DNA of 20,599 nucleotides from Defluviitaleaceae bacterium. GTDB taxonomy: Bacteria; Bacillota; Clostridia; Lachnospirales; WRAX01. Made by a program: the position numbers and the translations under genes. The number at the start of each line of letters is the position of its first letter. Positions within the stretch are counted from its first letter, which is position 1. Positions 1 to 8,628 of the stretch are shown here, piece by piece. The DNA is taken from positions 1 to 20,599 of the forward strand of contig WQSI01000022.1 of assembly GCA_009787945.1 (NCBI GenBank). Direction: 5' to 3'. Below the pieces are notes generated by a model. The model did no database searches. It was not told the origin of the DNA and saw only the letters and a program-made list of their open reading frames with translations.

Positions 1-1133
1 GAATAATCCAGAAAAAGTTGGGATTCCCCGCTGCCAAACCAATAAAATTCGGAGTTTTGCGCAAGGGGCTGACCCAGGATAACCGCGCCTAAATCTTCCA
101 AAAAGTATGCCGCGCCTAAAGAGCCAGAATTTGACCCTTCGTTGACAAAATAGAACAGCCGCCCTTCAGGCAAATTGCGTGCAAAATTTGTAAAAAGCCC
201 GTTAAATTGGTTGGCATCCCCGCCAGGGTTGCCCCTTGCGTCAATTATAACCGCCTGCACATGATTTTCCCTAAAGGTGTTGCGGACAGATTCGCCAAAA
301 ACCCCGTTTACGTCTGTTACCCAGCCACGTATGCTAATATACAAAATCCCATATTCTGGCACAAATTCGTGCCAGAGGTTTTGCCGTAAATTGCGGCGAA
401 ACAAAGGCAAATCCCCCTCGGCTCTGGCATCGGTTAGGGGGATGGTGGGCAGCCAGCGCAATGTGGTTAAAAGCCTTTCCCATTGGTGGTATTGTGTCAC
501 CAAAATTTCTGTGCCGCCTTCAAATGTAAACCTAACCCCTTCTTCGGTTGAAATTCCCAGGGCTTGCAAAACCATAGGGGCGTTGAGCAGGGCGGCAAAT
601 TGATACCTTGCGTCATACACATTCTCTACACTCCAAAACCTGGAAAAATCTTCAAAAACATGTTGGACATCAATCCCATTTAGAGCTACCAATCTTAAAT
701 TAAGAGCATCTGAAAATTCCTCGGCAGCTCTGTATAGATAAAAACCATCACTAAAATATCCAAAGATTAGCGGGTAGCGCAAAAGGCGCATCTGGGAAAA
801 ATATCCAGAAAAGCCCGTAAAAAAGAAATGATTATCCTCTAAAAGGGCAATGCTTCTTTGTATTTCTGCTTTAATTTCAAAATCGCTTAAATACCCTAAA
901 TCTAGCAGCAACCTGTCAAGGCTTACTTCAAATTCCCTGCGTATCCTTGTGTTATCTTCCCTTTGGTTTAATGAATCATTTGCAAAGCGAGGGTGCCACT
1001 GAATTACATGCTCCCTAAGCCGCTCTATATCGGCACTCCAGCCGCCTTGTTCTTCTTCGGTTGCGCCAGAGCTTCCGCAGGCGGCGAGAAAGGCAATCCA
1101 CACAACTAACAAAGCCATCCTCAAGCGTTTCAT
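1..1133 (-). CDS. S41-family (C-terminal-processing-like) peptidase lipoprotein, 3' end cut by window edge
   Basis: About 377 residues are visible; the C-terminus lies beyond the left edge of the window. The start ATG overlaps the stop of the LysR gene (ATGA), which implies translational coupling. The N-terminus is a lipoprotein signal (charged MKRLR, hydrophobic stretch, lipobox FLAAC), so the protein should be anchored outside the membrane. A helical region follows (about residues 25-230). The C-terminal part resembles the S41 catalytic core: a beta strand ending in IIDARGNPGG, then SNSGSLGAAYFLEDLGAV and ILGQPLAQNSEFYW. These match the DxRGNxGG, nucleophile-serine SSG and GEPTGG-like blocks of S41 peptidases. 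I see no clear PDZ domain in the visible part. The family call is fairly secure; the substrate is unknown. Its place behind a LysR regulator and an importer gives no clear functional link. The catalytic lysine could not be assigned. Confidence 0.75.
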   Translation of the reverse strand, partial: MKRLRMALLVVWIAFLAACGSSGATEEEQGGWSADIERLREHVIQWHPRFANDSLNQREDNTRIRREFEVSLDRLLLDLGYLSDFEIKAEIQRSIALLEDNHFFFTGFSGYFSQMRLLRYPLIFGYFSDGFYLYRAAEEFSDALNLRLVALNGIDVQHVFEDFSRFWSVENVYDARYQFAALLNAPMVLQALGISTEEGVRFTFEGGTEILVTQYHQWERLLTTLRWLPTIPLTDARAEGDLPLFRRNLRQNLWHEFVPEYGILYISIRGWVTDVNGVFGESVRNTFRENHVQAVIIDARGNPGGDANQFNGLFTNFARNLPEGRLFYFVNEGSNSGSLGAAYFLEDLGAVILGQPLAQNSEFYWFGSGESQLFLDY

Positions 1134-2050
1134 TTCCCACCCCCGCTTTCGGCTTCGTTAACTGTAAAATGGCTTATTATCGCCTTTAGCACAAATTTTT
1201 CGATTTGTGTGTACTGCCTTTTCTTTAGCCTGCAAATTGCCACCCGCCAGGGTATGGGGTCGTAGAAGGACATGGCAGTAATATCTTTCAGCAAAAAAAT
1301 GTCTTTAATTGCTGTTTGAAAAATAGTTATAAAGTCAGATTTTCTGGTAGACATTAGAAGAAAATCCCAACTGGTGGAGGTTATAATTTTTTTGGGCTGG
1401 ATGTTTTCTGCATCAATACGACTTTTAACTTTATGATGAATTTTAAAAGAAGAATCCAGCAAAGCAAGGGTTTTGTTGTTAAGGTCGCTCCAAAGCAGCT
1501 TTTTCTTTCTTGCCAAGGGGTTGTTGGCACTCATAAAAGCCGACAATTCGCCTTCTTGTATTAAATATTCTTCCACAACCCCTTCATCAAAATGGGTTGG
1601 CTGTATCAAAACCGCCAAATCAAGGGATTTTGACAGTAATCCTTTTTCTAATTCTACAGAGCCAGCCTCTAAAATTTCAATTTCAATATCAGGGTTGTTG
1701 GAGATAAGGGACGAAAGTATTTCTGGGAAAGCAATGCCCAAAATAAGGGGCGGTATGCCAATGCGCACCTTACCTCTAACATCAACAGAAAACTCTCTTA
1801 ACTCCTCAAACATTCTTTGGTAATTTTCTGTTAGGTAAAGGGCGTTTTGATAAAGCATTTTGCCGCTGGGGGTTAGGTTTTGCAACCGCCCGTTGTACCT
1901 TTCAAAAAGCTGGATATTTTCGTTGCTTTCAAAGGACTTAATAACTTTGCTTAGGGCGGGCTGAGAAACCCTAAGGTTTTTTGATGCAACCGAAAGGTTA
2001 AAATTACATTTTACAATCTCCACAAAATATTCAAGTTGCTTAATGTCCAT
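1130..2050 (-). CDS. LysR-family transcriptional regulator
   Basis: This 306-residue protein has the normal LysR-type length. Residues 1-60 form the winged helix-turn-helix, starting MDIKQLEYFVEIVKC, with the recognition region VSQPALSKVIKSFE. From about residue 90 it has the effector-binding (substrate-binding-like) domain, beginning VRGKVRIGIPPLILG. The start follows a GAGGTG ribosome-binding site. The gene is the penultimate one of the minus-strand cluster and lies in the same direction as the importer genes rather than divergent from them, which is less common for LysR regulators. It lies directly after a terminator-like hairpin, with no room for a promoter between hairpin and start, so expression should depend on readthrough or on a promoter inside the binding-protein gene. 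By position it probably controls the importer/BKACE operon and perhaps the divergent thiolase operon, with an intermediate as inducer. That role is inference. Confidence 0.9.
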   Translation of the reverse strand: MDIKQLEYFVEIVKCNFNLSVASKNLRVSQPALSKVIKSFESNENIQLFERYNGRLQNLTPSGKMLYQNALYLTENYQRMFEELREFSVDVRGKVRIGIPPLILGIAFPEILSSLISNNPDIEIEILEAGSVELEKGLLSKSLDLAVLIQPTHFDEGVVEEYLIQEGELSAFMSANNPLARKKKLLWSDLNNKTLALLDSSFKIHHKVKSRIDAENIQPKKIITSTSWDFLLMSTRKSDFITIFQTAIKDIFLLKDITAMSFYDPIPWRVAICRLKKRQYTQIEKFVLKAIISHFTVNEAESGGGK

Positions 2051-2063
2051 AATTCACCTCAAA

Positions 2064-2088
2064 ACGGGGTGGCTACATGCCACCCCGT
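2064..2088 (-). terminator. Terminator-like hairpin between the binding-protein gene and lysR
   Basis: A perfect 10-bp GC-rich stem (ACGGGGTGGC pairing with GCCACCCCGT) with a 5-nt loop lies 11 nt after the binding-protein stop. On the minus strand it is followed by TTTTGAGGTG. The U-tract is short, so termination is probably partial. The lysR ribosome-binding site directly abuts the hairpin. Confidence 0.6.
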
Positions 2089-2099
2089 CTACAATATCA

Positions 2100-3410
2100 T
2101 TAATTACCGGTTCTAGCGCGCCATGGTGCTAAAATCTCATCAACAGACATAAAGTCATCAATTACGCCGAAGCCAACTTCGCCATTTGGATATACCCAAT
2201 ACTCCCAAAGTGCCAAATCTTCAACGCCCATTCTTCTGCCATCTGCAAAGCCGAAGTTAGGGAAGCCGCCAAGGTCAAAAATATCAGACTCCATGGCAAC
2301 TACAAAGTTTTCCCAGGTAAGTTCTAGGTCCAGCTCGTCAAAACGTCTTAGGCCTTCCACCAAAACCATGCCCATCATATAGCCAGCACGAGCAAAGCCA
2401 TTGTCAATAAATCCGTCAGCTTCATGGGCTGGGATATGTGGCAAATAGTTAAAGGTGTCACGCATATCAGCAAGCATTGCTAAGGCTTCTGGAGAAGTAT
2501 CTTCTGCCCAGATGGTTGCGAACAGCGGACGCTGTGGATGGTAAGTTACAGGAGAAAAGCTGGTAACTGTGGATTGACCGTACACACTGAAAACAGGTAT
2601 GTACCATCCAGCATCGTACATGGCAGCAACAATGCCCATTCCGTCCATTGTGCCGTTAATAAGCACTTCAACGCCGCTTGTCATCATTTGTTGTATAACT
2701 GTGAAATAAATGTCAGCAGTTACAAATTCAATCATCAACCTGTCATACACGCCAATTTCACGCGCTAGGGTTTCGATGCTTTCAGCAAGCTCAAATCCCG
2801 CGTCGGTTGCGTTTAGCATTACGCCAATTCTAGCATCATCAGGTAAATATTGGTCGCGATTTGGTCCATAAACCTGGGTTGCAAGGGCACGCGCTAAAAG
2901 GATTGGTCCGTCAATTCTGTTAGAAGGCTGTACATTAAACATTCTGCCCCCTGGATTGTATTCAGAATACAAAAGACCCAAACCGCCAGTGATGTTTACA
3001 ATTGGAACACCAAAGTCAAGCATATAGTCCAAAGACATAGGTGCTTGCGCGCCTGACAAACCAACCATGGCAAAAACACGGTCCTCTTCCAGCAAACGCT
3101 CGATAAGAAGATGCCCTTGAGTTGGGTCGCCGCCGTCATCATGGCTGATGAGGTTAATTTGGCGGCCAGCAACACCACCATGGGCGTTTTGACGCTCGAT
3201 AACCGCGCGGATAGATTCTACAATAGGGATACCAACAAAGGCAAATGGCCCAGATACCACAAACACATTACCAATTAAAATTTCATCATCAGTAACACCT
3301 TGCGCTAGGTTGCTGTCGCCACCTGCACCATTACCACAAGCTGTTACAAACATCACCACAGCCAACATCATTGCCGTAATTGCTGAAAGTTTCTTTGCAA
3401 ACTTCTTCAT
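2100..3410 (-). CDS. livK: ABC importer substrate-binding lipoprotein (LIV/HAAT type)
   Basis: This 436-residue extracellular binding protein would deliver the substrate to the LivHMGF importer. It begins with a lipoprotein signal peptide (MKKFAKK, hydrophobic core, lipobox VTAC with Cys25). The mature part is a two-lobed type I periplasmic binding fold (Peripla_BP_6), beginning DEILIGNVFVVSGPFAFVG and continuing with VAGRQINLISHDDGGDPTQG, both typical of LivK/BraC-like proteins. The start is preceded by a full AAGGAGG site with 8-nt spacing. It is the last importer gene, 24 bp after livF, and is followed by a hairpin that may limit transcription into lysR. Members of this family bind leucine/isoleucine/valine, other amino acids, amides, urea or aromatic and short organic acids. 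Next to BKACE and a dehydrogenase, a branched-chain amino acid substrate is not assured. Confidence 0.9.
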   Translation of the reverse strand: MKKFAKKLSAITAMMLAVVMFVTACGNGAGGDSNLAQGVTDDEILIGNVFVVSGPFAFVGIPIVESIRAVIERQNAHGGVAGRQINLISHDDGGDPTQGHLLIERLLEEDRVFAMVGLSGAQAPMSLDYMLDFGVPIVNITGGLGLLYSEYNPGGRMFNVQPSNRIDGPILLARALATQVYGPNRDQYLPDDARIGVMLNATDAGFELAESIETLAREIGVYDRLMIEFVTADIYFTVIQQMMTSGVEVLINGTMDGMGIVAAMYDAGWYIPVFSVYGQSTVTSFSPVTYHPQRPLFATIWAEDTSPEALAMLADMRDTFNYLPHIPAHEADGFIDNGFARAGYMMGMVLVEGLRRFDELDLELTWENFVVAMESDIFDLGGFPNFGFADGRRMGVEDLALWEYWVYPNGEVGFGVIDDFMSVDEILAPWRARTGN

Positions 3411-3434
3411 TTCTTTTTCCTCCTTATGGAAAAT

Positions 3435-4154
3435 TTATTTTTTCTTACCAAGGTAGGCACTTATCAGCTCATCATCAGCTAAAAGCTCCTGTGCAGTCCC
3501 TTGGGACTTAACGTTACCAAGTTCCAAAACATAAGCATAATCCGCAATCAAAAGGGATTGACGCGCATTTTGCTCTACCATCAAAACAGTTACGCCAGAT
3601 TGTGCAATGGCTTTAACTGCTTCAAAAATGCTTTTGATGATAAGCGGCGCAAGACCTAGGGAAGGCTCGTCCAAAAGTAACACTTTAGGGCTCATCATCA
3701 AAGCGCGGCCAATGGCAAGCATTTGTTGCTCGCCTCCTGACAGGGTTGTGGCTTGCTGGTTTTTGCGCTCCGCCAACAGCGGAAAAAGCTCATGCACCTT
3801 TTCCAAATTAGCTTTAATTTCTGCCTTGCTTTTTATAGCCGAAGCACCAACCATTAAATTTTCGCCTGTGGTAAGCCCCGCCATTATATGACGGCCTTCT
3901 GGAGATTGCCCAATACCCATTTTGGCAATTTTGTGAGGTTCTTTACCCACAATGTTGTTGCCGCGGTACAAAATCTCCCCAGAAGCCACCTTTGTAATGC
4001 CTGATATTGTGCGAAGCATGGTTGTTTTGCCAGCACCATTCGCCCCTAATATAACCACAATATTTCCTTCGGGGATTTGGATGTCAACACCTTTCAATGC
4101 CCTAATTGCTCCATATTCTACAATCAAATTTTTGATTTCTAAGATATTTCCCAT
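3435..4154 (-). CDS. livF: LIV/HAAT ABC importer ATPase LivF
   Basis: This 239-residue cytoplasmic ATPase has the usual LivF length. Visible motifs are Walker A GANGAGKTT (about residues 36-44), Q-loop region GIGQSPEGRHIMAGLT, signature LSGGEQQMLAIGRALM, Walker B KVLLLDEPSLGLAP and the LivF-typical VEQNARQSL where many ABC ATPases have a histidine switch. It pairs with LivG to power the LivHM membrane channel. Its start lies 2 nt after the livG stop, and its GGAGG ribosome-binding site lies inside the last livG codons, so the two ATPases are probably translationally coupled. Confidence 0.95.
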   Translation of the reverse strand: MGNILEIKNLIVEYGAIRALKGVDIQIPEGNIVVILGANGAGKTTMLRTISGITKVASGEILYRGNNIVGKEPHKIAKMGIGQSPEGRHIMAGLTTGENLMVGASAIKSKAEIKANLEKVHELFPLLAERKNQQATTLSGGEQQMLAIGRALMMSPKVLLLDEPSLGLAPLIIKSIFEAVKAIAQSGVTVLMVEQNARQSLLIADYAYVLELGNVKSQGTAQELLADDELISAYLGKKK

Positions 4155-4156
4155 AA

Positions 4157-5590
4157 TTAGGCATCCTCCTCTTCCCCAAGGTAGGCTTGTTGAACAACCG
4201 TGTCATTTTGAATTTCCTGCGGCGTGCCAATGGCAAGCTTTTTGCCGAAAGATATGGCGCAAACCGTGTCACAAACGCTCATTACAAGGTTCATATCATG
4301 CTCTACCAAAAATATTGTACATTTAAAGTCATCACGTATTTTGCGGATAACCTCTGCAAGCTCTTCAGTTTCGGCATCGTTAAGCCCTGCCGCTGGCTCG
4401 TCAAGGATTATCAACCTTGGTTCGCTCATCAAGGTTCTTGCAAGCTCCATTTTCTTTAATATACCATAGGAAAGACCTGCAGGCAAGTAGTCTTTATACT
4501 CCAGCAAATTAAGCCTTTCCAACACATCCAAAGCCTTGGCACGGTTTGCTTTTTCCTCATACTTTAGCTTTTTTGTGTTTAGGAATTGATGCGCCAAATT
4601 GGAATTGTAATAGATGTGAGCACCAATCATTAAATTGTCCAAAACAGAGATAAGCGGCACCATGGCAAGGTTTTGGAAGGTGCGCACAATGCCCGTGCTT
4701 GCCACGTCATGGCTTTTGTAATCCCCCAGGTTTACCACATTGCCAAACCTGTCACGATATAATATTGTGCCTTCTGTGGCTTTGTAAAATTGGGTGATGC
4801 AGTTAAACAAAGTCGTTTTACCTGCACCATTTGGACCGATAAGCCCAAAAATATCCCCTTCTTTGATGTCAAAGCTTAGGTCGTCCACGGCTTTAATGCC
4901 CTGGAAGTGCATTTTAACGCCTTTTAAGCTCATTATCAAGCCATCGTCAAGGGTGGCGTTGTTGCTTGCATACTGCCCTGCTAATTCCTTGTTTAAAGCA
5001 TCCAAAGACCCCTTTAGTTTAACGTCTTTTCTTGCAACGCCCTCACCAACCTTTTTAAGCATGGCAGCTTTTTCAGAGGCAAGCGCGGCTTCTAAATCTT
5101 GCCGTTTTTTGGCTTCTTCCTCAATGGCTGTGTTATAAGTTTTTACAGCGGCATCACTGGCATCAGCTTCATCCACCTCTGGATATTTGGCATAAAGCCC
5201 TGCTTTAAAGTCATCCAACTTTTTATCCAGCTCACCAAGCTTTGCTTTTCTGTAAGCATCTCCCGCTTGTTCTCCTGCCTTTGCGGCCTTCCGCTTTGCG
5301 GTTTGCTCCACAGCACGGCGGGGCAGGCTTTGCTTTTTAACAAACTCTGCAAGCTCCTGCTCCCTAAGCTCGTTATTAACCTCGGCTTTTGGCGTGGCTT
5401 CCATTTCTAGGGGCAAAAGACGCTTTCTGGAAGCAAGCTCCAGCTGGTTCAGCTTCTTTTCATTTTTTGTATCAATTTCTCTTTCCAAAAATGTCAGATA
5501 GCGGTTGTTGTAATTATATTCGCCAAAAACCCTATCACGTTTTTTGACCAGCCGTCCAACGCCCATATTATACTTCAGGTTCAGGCCCAT
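4157..5590 (-). CDS. livG: LivG ATPase fused to a ~219-residue charged helical N-terminal extension
   Basis: The 477-residue product is nearly twice the usual LivG length of about 255. From about Met220 it is a normal LivG: Walker A GPNGAGKT (252-259), IVRTFQNLAMVPLISVLDNL, signature LSYGILKKMELARTLM, Walker B RLIILDEPAAGLN and VEHDM. Residues 1-219 are rich in Lys, Glu, Ala and Leu (for example EEEAKKRQDLEAALASEKAA) and look helical or coiled-coil; I recognise no named domain. The start used has GGAGG 10 nt upstream and overlaps livM by 23 nt. An alternative ATG at 5564-5566 lies just after the livM stop but has a weaker ribosome-binding site. The internal Met220 has no Shine-Dalgarno, so the extension appears to be a genuine part of the protein rather than a misplaced start. 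Confidence 0.9.
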   Translation of the reverse strand: MGLNLKYNMGVGRLVKKRDRVFGEYNYNNRYLTFLEREIDTKNEKKLNQLELASRKRLLPLEMEATPKAEVNNELREQELAEFVKKQSLPRRAVEQTAKRKAAKAGEQAGDAYRKAKLGELDKKLDDFKAGLYAKYPEVDEADASDAAVKTYNTAIEEEAKKRQDLEAALASEKAAMLKKVGEGVARKDVKLKGSLDALNKELAGQYASNNATLDDGLIMSLKGVKMHFQGIKAVDDLSFDIKEGDIFGLIGPNGAGKTTLFNCITQFYKATEGTILYRDRFGNVVNLGDYKSHDVASTGIVRTFQNLAMVPLISVLDNLMIGAHIYYNSNLAHQFLNTKKLKYEEKANRAKALDVLERLNLLEYKDYLPAGLSYGILKKMELARTLMSEPRLIILDEPAAGLNDAETEELAEVIRKIRDDFKCTIFLVEHDMNLVMSVCDTVCAISFGKKLAIGTPQEIQNDTVVQQAYLGEEEDA

Positions 5591-6665
5591 ATCGGTACAA
5601 CCTCCACTTCATATACAATTTGCGGAACAATTTTACAATTTCTTGGACAAGCCTTGTTAAACCGCCAGGAAACCTTGCGAAAATAATAATCATCAGCACA
5701 CCTGTTAAGATAAGCACCGCACCTGGATATTGTACAAAGAATGGTATATTTCTCAGCACTGTCAAATCCAAAGCGAAAACGAAAAACGCACCGAGCATGA
5801 TACCAGAGGGTTTTGCGCTGCCCCCCAAAATAACCACCGCAAGAAGGTTAAGGGATAGCATAAATGTCCATGTAAGCGGTCCTGCCGCACCCATAGAGCT
5901 AATGAACAAAACCCCAGCTATCATAGCGAAAACAGTAGCGAGAACAAATGCCATAACACGATACTTTAAAAGGCTTATGCCCATTGCCTGGGCAAGGGGT
6001 TCGCTGGCACTCATGGCAAGCATGGCGCGCCCTGTTGGGCTGTTGATGATGTTTAAAGTTATCCAAACCAGTACAAACATCACAGCCATTACCAAAAAGT
6101 ACACAGTTTCACGGTTAAGTTGCAAAAACCCTGCAATTGTCGGGAAAGGCACTTGGGTAATTCCCATATGTCCCCCTGTAAATGTGTTTACAATCCCTGT
6201 TGGGGCAATGAACAATTGGTTCATAATGGTGGCAAAGGCTAGGGTGATAACCAGAAGATATATGCCCCGCACACGAAGGGATATAAAGCCGATTGCCGCT
6301 CCCAAAATGATGCCCACCAAAATAGATATTAGCAGCACAGCCGTGAAAGGTATTCCTGTAAAGGTGCGCAAGAGGTTGCCTGCTGTATATGCCCCAAGCC
6401 CTATAAAAGCCGCAGAACCAAGGGATACCAAGCCAGACATGCCCACCAGAATACCAAGCCCCATTGCGCCCACTGTCCAAATCATTGTAGTTGCTACGGC
6501 GCGGCTTAACGTAAGGGTTACAATGCCGTCACCAAAAATAAATGCAAGTTGCAAAGCCATTAGGAAAACGGCTAAAAGCAGATAGCCGAACATAGGGTGT
6601 TTAACCAACATTTTACGATAATTTGGTTTTACCATAGTTTCAAACTGTTTGTAGTCGTTTTTCAT
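5568..6665 (-). CDS. livM: LIV/HAAT ABC importer permease LivM
   Basis: This 365-residue polytopic membrane protein is one half of the substrate channel. A cytoplasmic N-terminus of about 28 residues precedes the first membrane segment (GYLLLAVFLMALQLAFIFGD). The family core follows: GLGILVGMSGLVSLGSAAFIGLGAYTAG, then LRVRGIYLLVITLAFATIMNQ and SPTGRAMLAMSASEPLAQAMGISLLKYRVMAFVLATVFAMIAGVLF, the EAA-like cytoplasmic loop contacting the ATPases. It ends in a basic cytoplasmic tail. It starts 12 bp after livH with a GGGGG-rich ribosome-binding site, and its end overlaps livG. Confidence 0.95.
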   Translation of the reverse strand: MKNDYKQFETMVKPNYRKMLVKHPMFGYLLLAVFLMALQLAFIFGDGIVTLTLSRAVATTMIWTVGAMGLGILVGMSGLVSLGSAAFIGLGAYTAGNLLRTFTGIPFTAVLLISILVGIILGAAIGFISLRVRGIYLLVITLAFATIMNQLFIAPTGIVNTFTGGHMGITQVPFPTIAGFLQLNRETVYFLVMAVMFVLVWITLNIINSPTGRAMLAMSASEPLAQAMGISLLKYRVMAFVLATVFAMIAGVLFISSMGAAGPLTWTFMLSLNLLAVVILGGSAKPSGIMLGAFFVFALDLTVLRNIPFFVQYPGAVLILTGVLMIIIFARFPGGLTRLVQEIVKLFRKLYMKWRLYRYGPEPEV

Positions 6666-6677
6666 AAAGCCACCCCC

Positions 6678-7559
6678 TTAAATTTTTTCCATGGTCTTTT
6701 TACCAAATAAGCCGTCTGGCTTGATAAGGATGATAAGAAGCACCACAGAATACATTAGGACATTTGCCCACAACCCGCTTATCATGGCAAGCATAGCGAG
6801 AAGGGTGGGGATTATGATAGCACCAACAACAGGCCCGTGGAAGGATGTAAAACCGCCGATAACCAAGGCAAGCAGTGCATTTGTGCCAACCACATCCAGC
6901 ATAGCAATGTTTACATTGGTGTTTTGTGAGCCAAGCATTACCGCCGCCAAAGCCGCCAAGGCACTTGACACAGCCCAGCTTATTGCGGTTATACGTTTGG
7001 TGTTAATGCCCATCATGTTTGCAACGATAGGGTTAGAAGCTGTAGCACGTACAGATAAGCCCCATTTTGTGCGGTAAAGTGCCGTAAAAACAATGCCGAT
7101 AACCACTGCCGCCGTTATAAAGATAAACAAACCGTTTTGAGTTATAGAAAAGCTGTTGCCAAATAGGGAAAACTCCACCAATCCCGCGAAATATCTAGGA
7201 TAGGTATAGGGTATCGTTCCAAAAACTATAGGTATCAAGGCAGACACAATAAGTATAAGCCCCAATGTTACCATTACACGACCAACAGGTCCGCTTTTTA
7301 GGCGGCTAACCACGAAAAAGTCCACTGCAAAACCCATGCCAGCACATAACAAAATGCCGCCAAGACCTGCAATCCACGGGTTAAACCCTGCTCTCATAAA
7401 CATAAATGCCGCGGTGAAAGCACCAACAGTTGCCACAATTCCTTGGGCAAAATTGGCAACTCCTGCGGTTTTATATGTTAAGGTTATGCCCATTGTAGAC
7501 AGGCACAAAACCCCAATTAGGAACAAGCTGTTCAAAAACACTTGGAATATAGAAGCCAT
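6678..7559 (-). CDS. livH: LIV/HAAT ABC importer permease LivH
   Basis: This 293-residue membrane protein has the standard LivH length with about eight hydrophobic segments. Family blocks seen include LTYKTAGVANFAQGIVATVGAFTAA near the N-terminus, VGRVMVTLGLILIVSALIP, YRTKWGLSVRATASNPIVANMMGINTKRI (cytoplasmic coupling loop) and VVGTNALLALVIGGFTSFHGPVVGAIIIPTLLA near the C-terminus. It is the first importer gene in transcription order and lies 26 bp after the dehydrogenase gene with an AAAGGAG site, so importer and enzymes appear to be one operon. Confidence 0.95.
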   Translation of the reverse strand: MASIFQVFLNSLFLIGVLCLSTMGITLTYKTAGVANFAQGIVATVGAFTAAFMFMRAGFNPWIAGLGGILLCAGMGFAVDFFVVSRLKSGPVGRVMVTLGLILIVSALIPIVFGTIPYTYPRYFAGLVEFSLFGNSFSITQNGLFIFITAAVVIGIVFTALYRTKWGLSVRATASNPIVANMMGINTKRITAISWAVSSALAALAAVMLGSQNTNVNIAMLDVVGTNALLALVIGGFTSFHGPVVGAIIIPTLLAMLAMISGLWANVLMYSVVLLIILIKPDGLFGKKTMEKI

Positions 7560-7585
7560 ATATATCTAACTCCTTTCTGGAAAGA

Positions 7586-8617
7586 TTATAGTGCTGGTAT
7601 GTTAAAACGTTTTACATTTGCCATTGTGGGCAGGGGCCTTCCGCCTGCTTCAAATTCCTTTATAATGTCACGTATAATGTCATTAAAAGGTGTGTCTATG
7701 CCTGTTTCGTCACCGCCATCACATACAACACCGTTGATGTAATCTATCTCGCAAGGTATGTTTTTTTCCATATCTTGCAACATGCTTGCTTTTGACGGTC
7801 TGTGGACGCTGTACACATCCCGCAAGGTGGCGATGGCACGCTCTCGCCCTGCTTTGTCATCGAAACGTGCGTCATAAAAATCCTTACCTGGAATAATTTC
7901 TTCTAAAGTGATGCCTTTGGCGGTTGCCACTTGTATAAGCTCGTTTGCTACATGGGCGGCACATGCCACTGCATTTTCGTTGTCCATTACCTCTCCAAAG
8001 GTTGAACCTGTTGCGGCAGACATACCGCTAACCGCCGCATTCATCCACAGTTTTGACCACCTAAAGCCGCTTAGGTTGGTGTTGATGACCACGCCGCCAG
8101 CCAGCTTCAGAAAGGCTTCTACCCGCTTTAGATTGTCGTCCACCACATTGTCCAGGTTGCCAATTTCAACAATTACATGCTCTGGCGTGGTGTTAAGTTG
8201 GGAGATGCCAGGAGCAACCCATGTTGCACCCCAACCAACAGCCCCGCCGCAGGTGCGGTTTTTACCCACAATTTCTGCCACAAACTCTTCTGGCACACCG
8301 TTTTGAAGGGTGCAAACCACGCTGTTGTCATCAATATATTTAAGCAGGTTTGTCAAAACTATTTTATTAACCAACTGCTTTGTCAAAATAATAGCAATGT
8401 CATAAATGCCGCTCATCTGGTCAGGGGTGATGGCTTCCACAGGTATGTTTTTTATGTCCATATAACCCGTAACCGTAGCTCCGTTTTTGTTAAGGGCATC
8501 CACATGCTCCTTGTTTGTGTCAATTAGTATGCATTTGCCGCCGTTTTGCGCCACAATTGCCGCCATAACCGTTCCAAGGGAACCAGCGCCAATAATCGCA
8601 ACTCTCTCCTGTTTCAT
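7586..8617 (-). CDS. Ketopantoate-reductase (PanE/ApbA) family NAD(P)-dependent dehydrogenase
   Basis: This 343-residue cytoplasmic oxidoreductase has an N-terminal Rossmann fold (VAIIGAGSLG, glycine motif residues 10-15, followed by the acidic ILIDT that suggests NAD preference) and an all-helical C-terminal ApbA_C domain. The family catalytic region is present (SKLWMNAAVSGMSAATGST, with the Lys that corresponds to PanE Lys176), as is the C-terminal block SMLQDMEKNIPCEIDYINGV. The protein is longer than E. coli PanE (303). Family members interconvert hydroxy and keto acids. In this operon, directly after a beta-keto acid cleavage enzyme (11 bp spacing, GGGAGG site), oxidation of a hydroxy acid to the keto acid used by BKACE is more likely than pantothenate synthesis; no other pan gene is near. 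The family is well supported; the substrate is inferred. Confidence 0.85.
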   Translation of the reverse strand: MKQERVAIIGAGSLGTVMAAIVAQNGGKCILIDTNKEHVDALNKNGATVTGYMDIKNIPVEAITPDQMSGIYDIAIILTKQLVNKIVLTNLLKYIDDNSVVCTLQNGVPEEFVAEIVGKNRTCGGAVGWGATWVAPGISQLNTTPEHVIVEIGNLDNVVDDNLKRVEAFLKLAGGVVINTNLSGFRWSKLWMNAAVSGMSAATGSTFGEVMDNENAVACAAHVANELIQVATAKGITLEEIIPGKDFYDARFDDKAGRERAIATLRDVYSVHRPSKASMLQDMEKNIPCEIDYINGVVCDGGDETGIDTPFNDIIRDIIKEFEAGGRPLPTMANVKRFNIPAL

Positions 8618-8628
8618 GGCAATCCTCC

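Noticed and set aside
207..603. Two overlapping plus-strand frames at the left edge
   Set aside because: They lie opposite the S41 peptidase lipoprotein, whose minus-strand frame stays open from 1133 to the window edge with clear family motifs.
5620..6585. Long plus-strand open frame (321 codons) opposite livM
   Set aside because: It is antisense to an unmistakable permease, its product has no recognisable domain, and no ribosome-binding site or promoter was seen. It is a by-product of codon bias.
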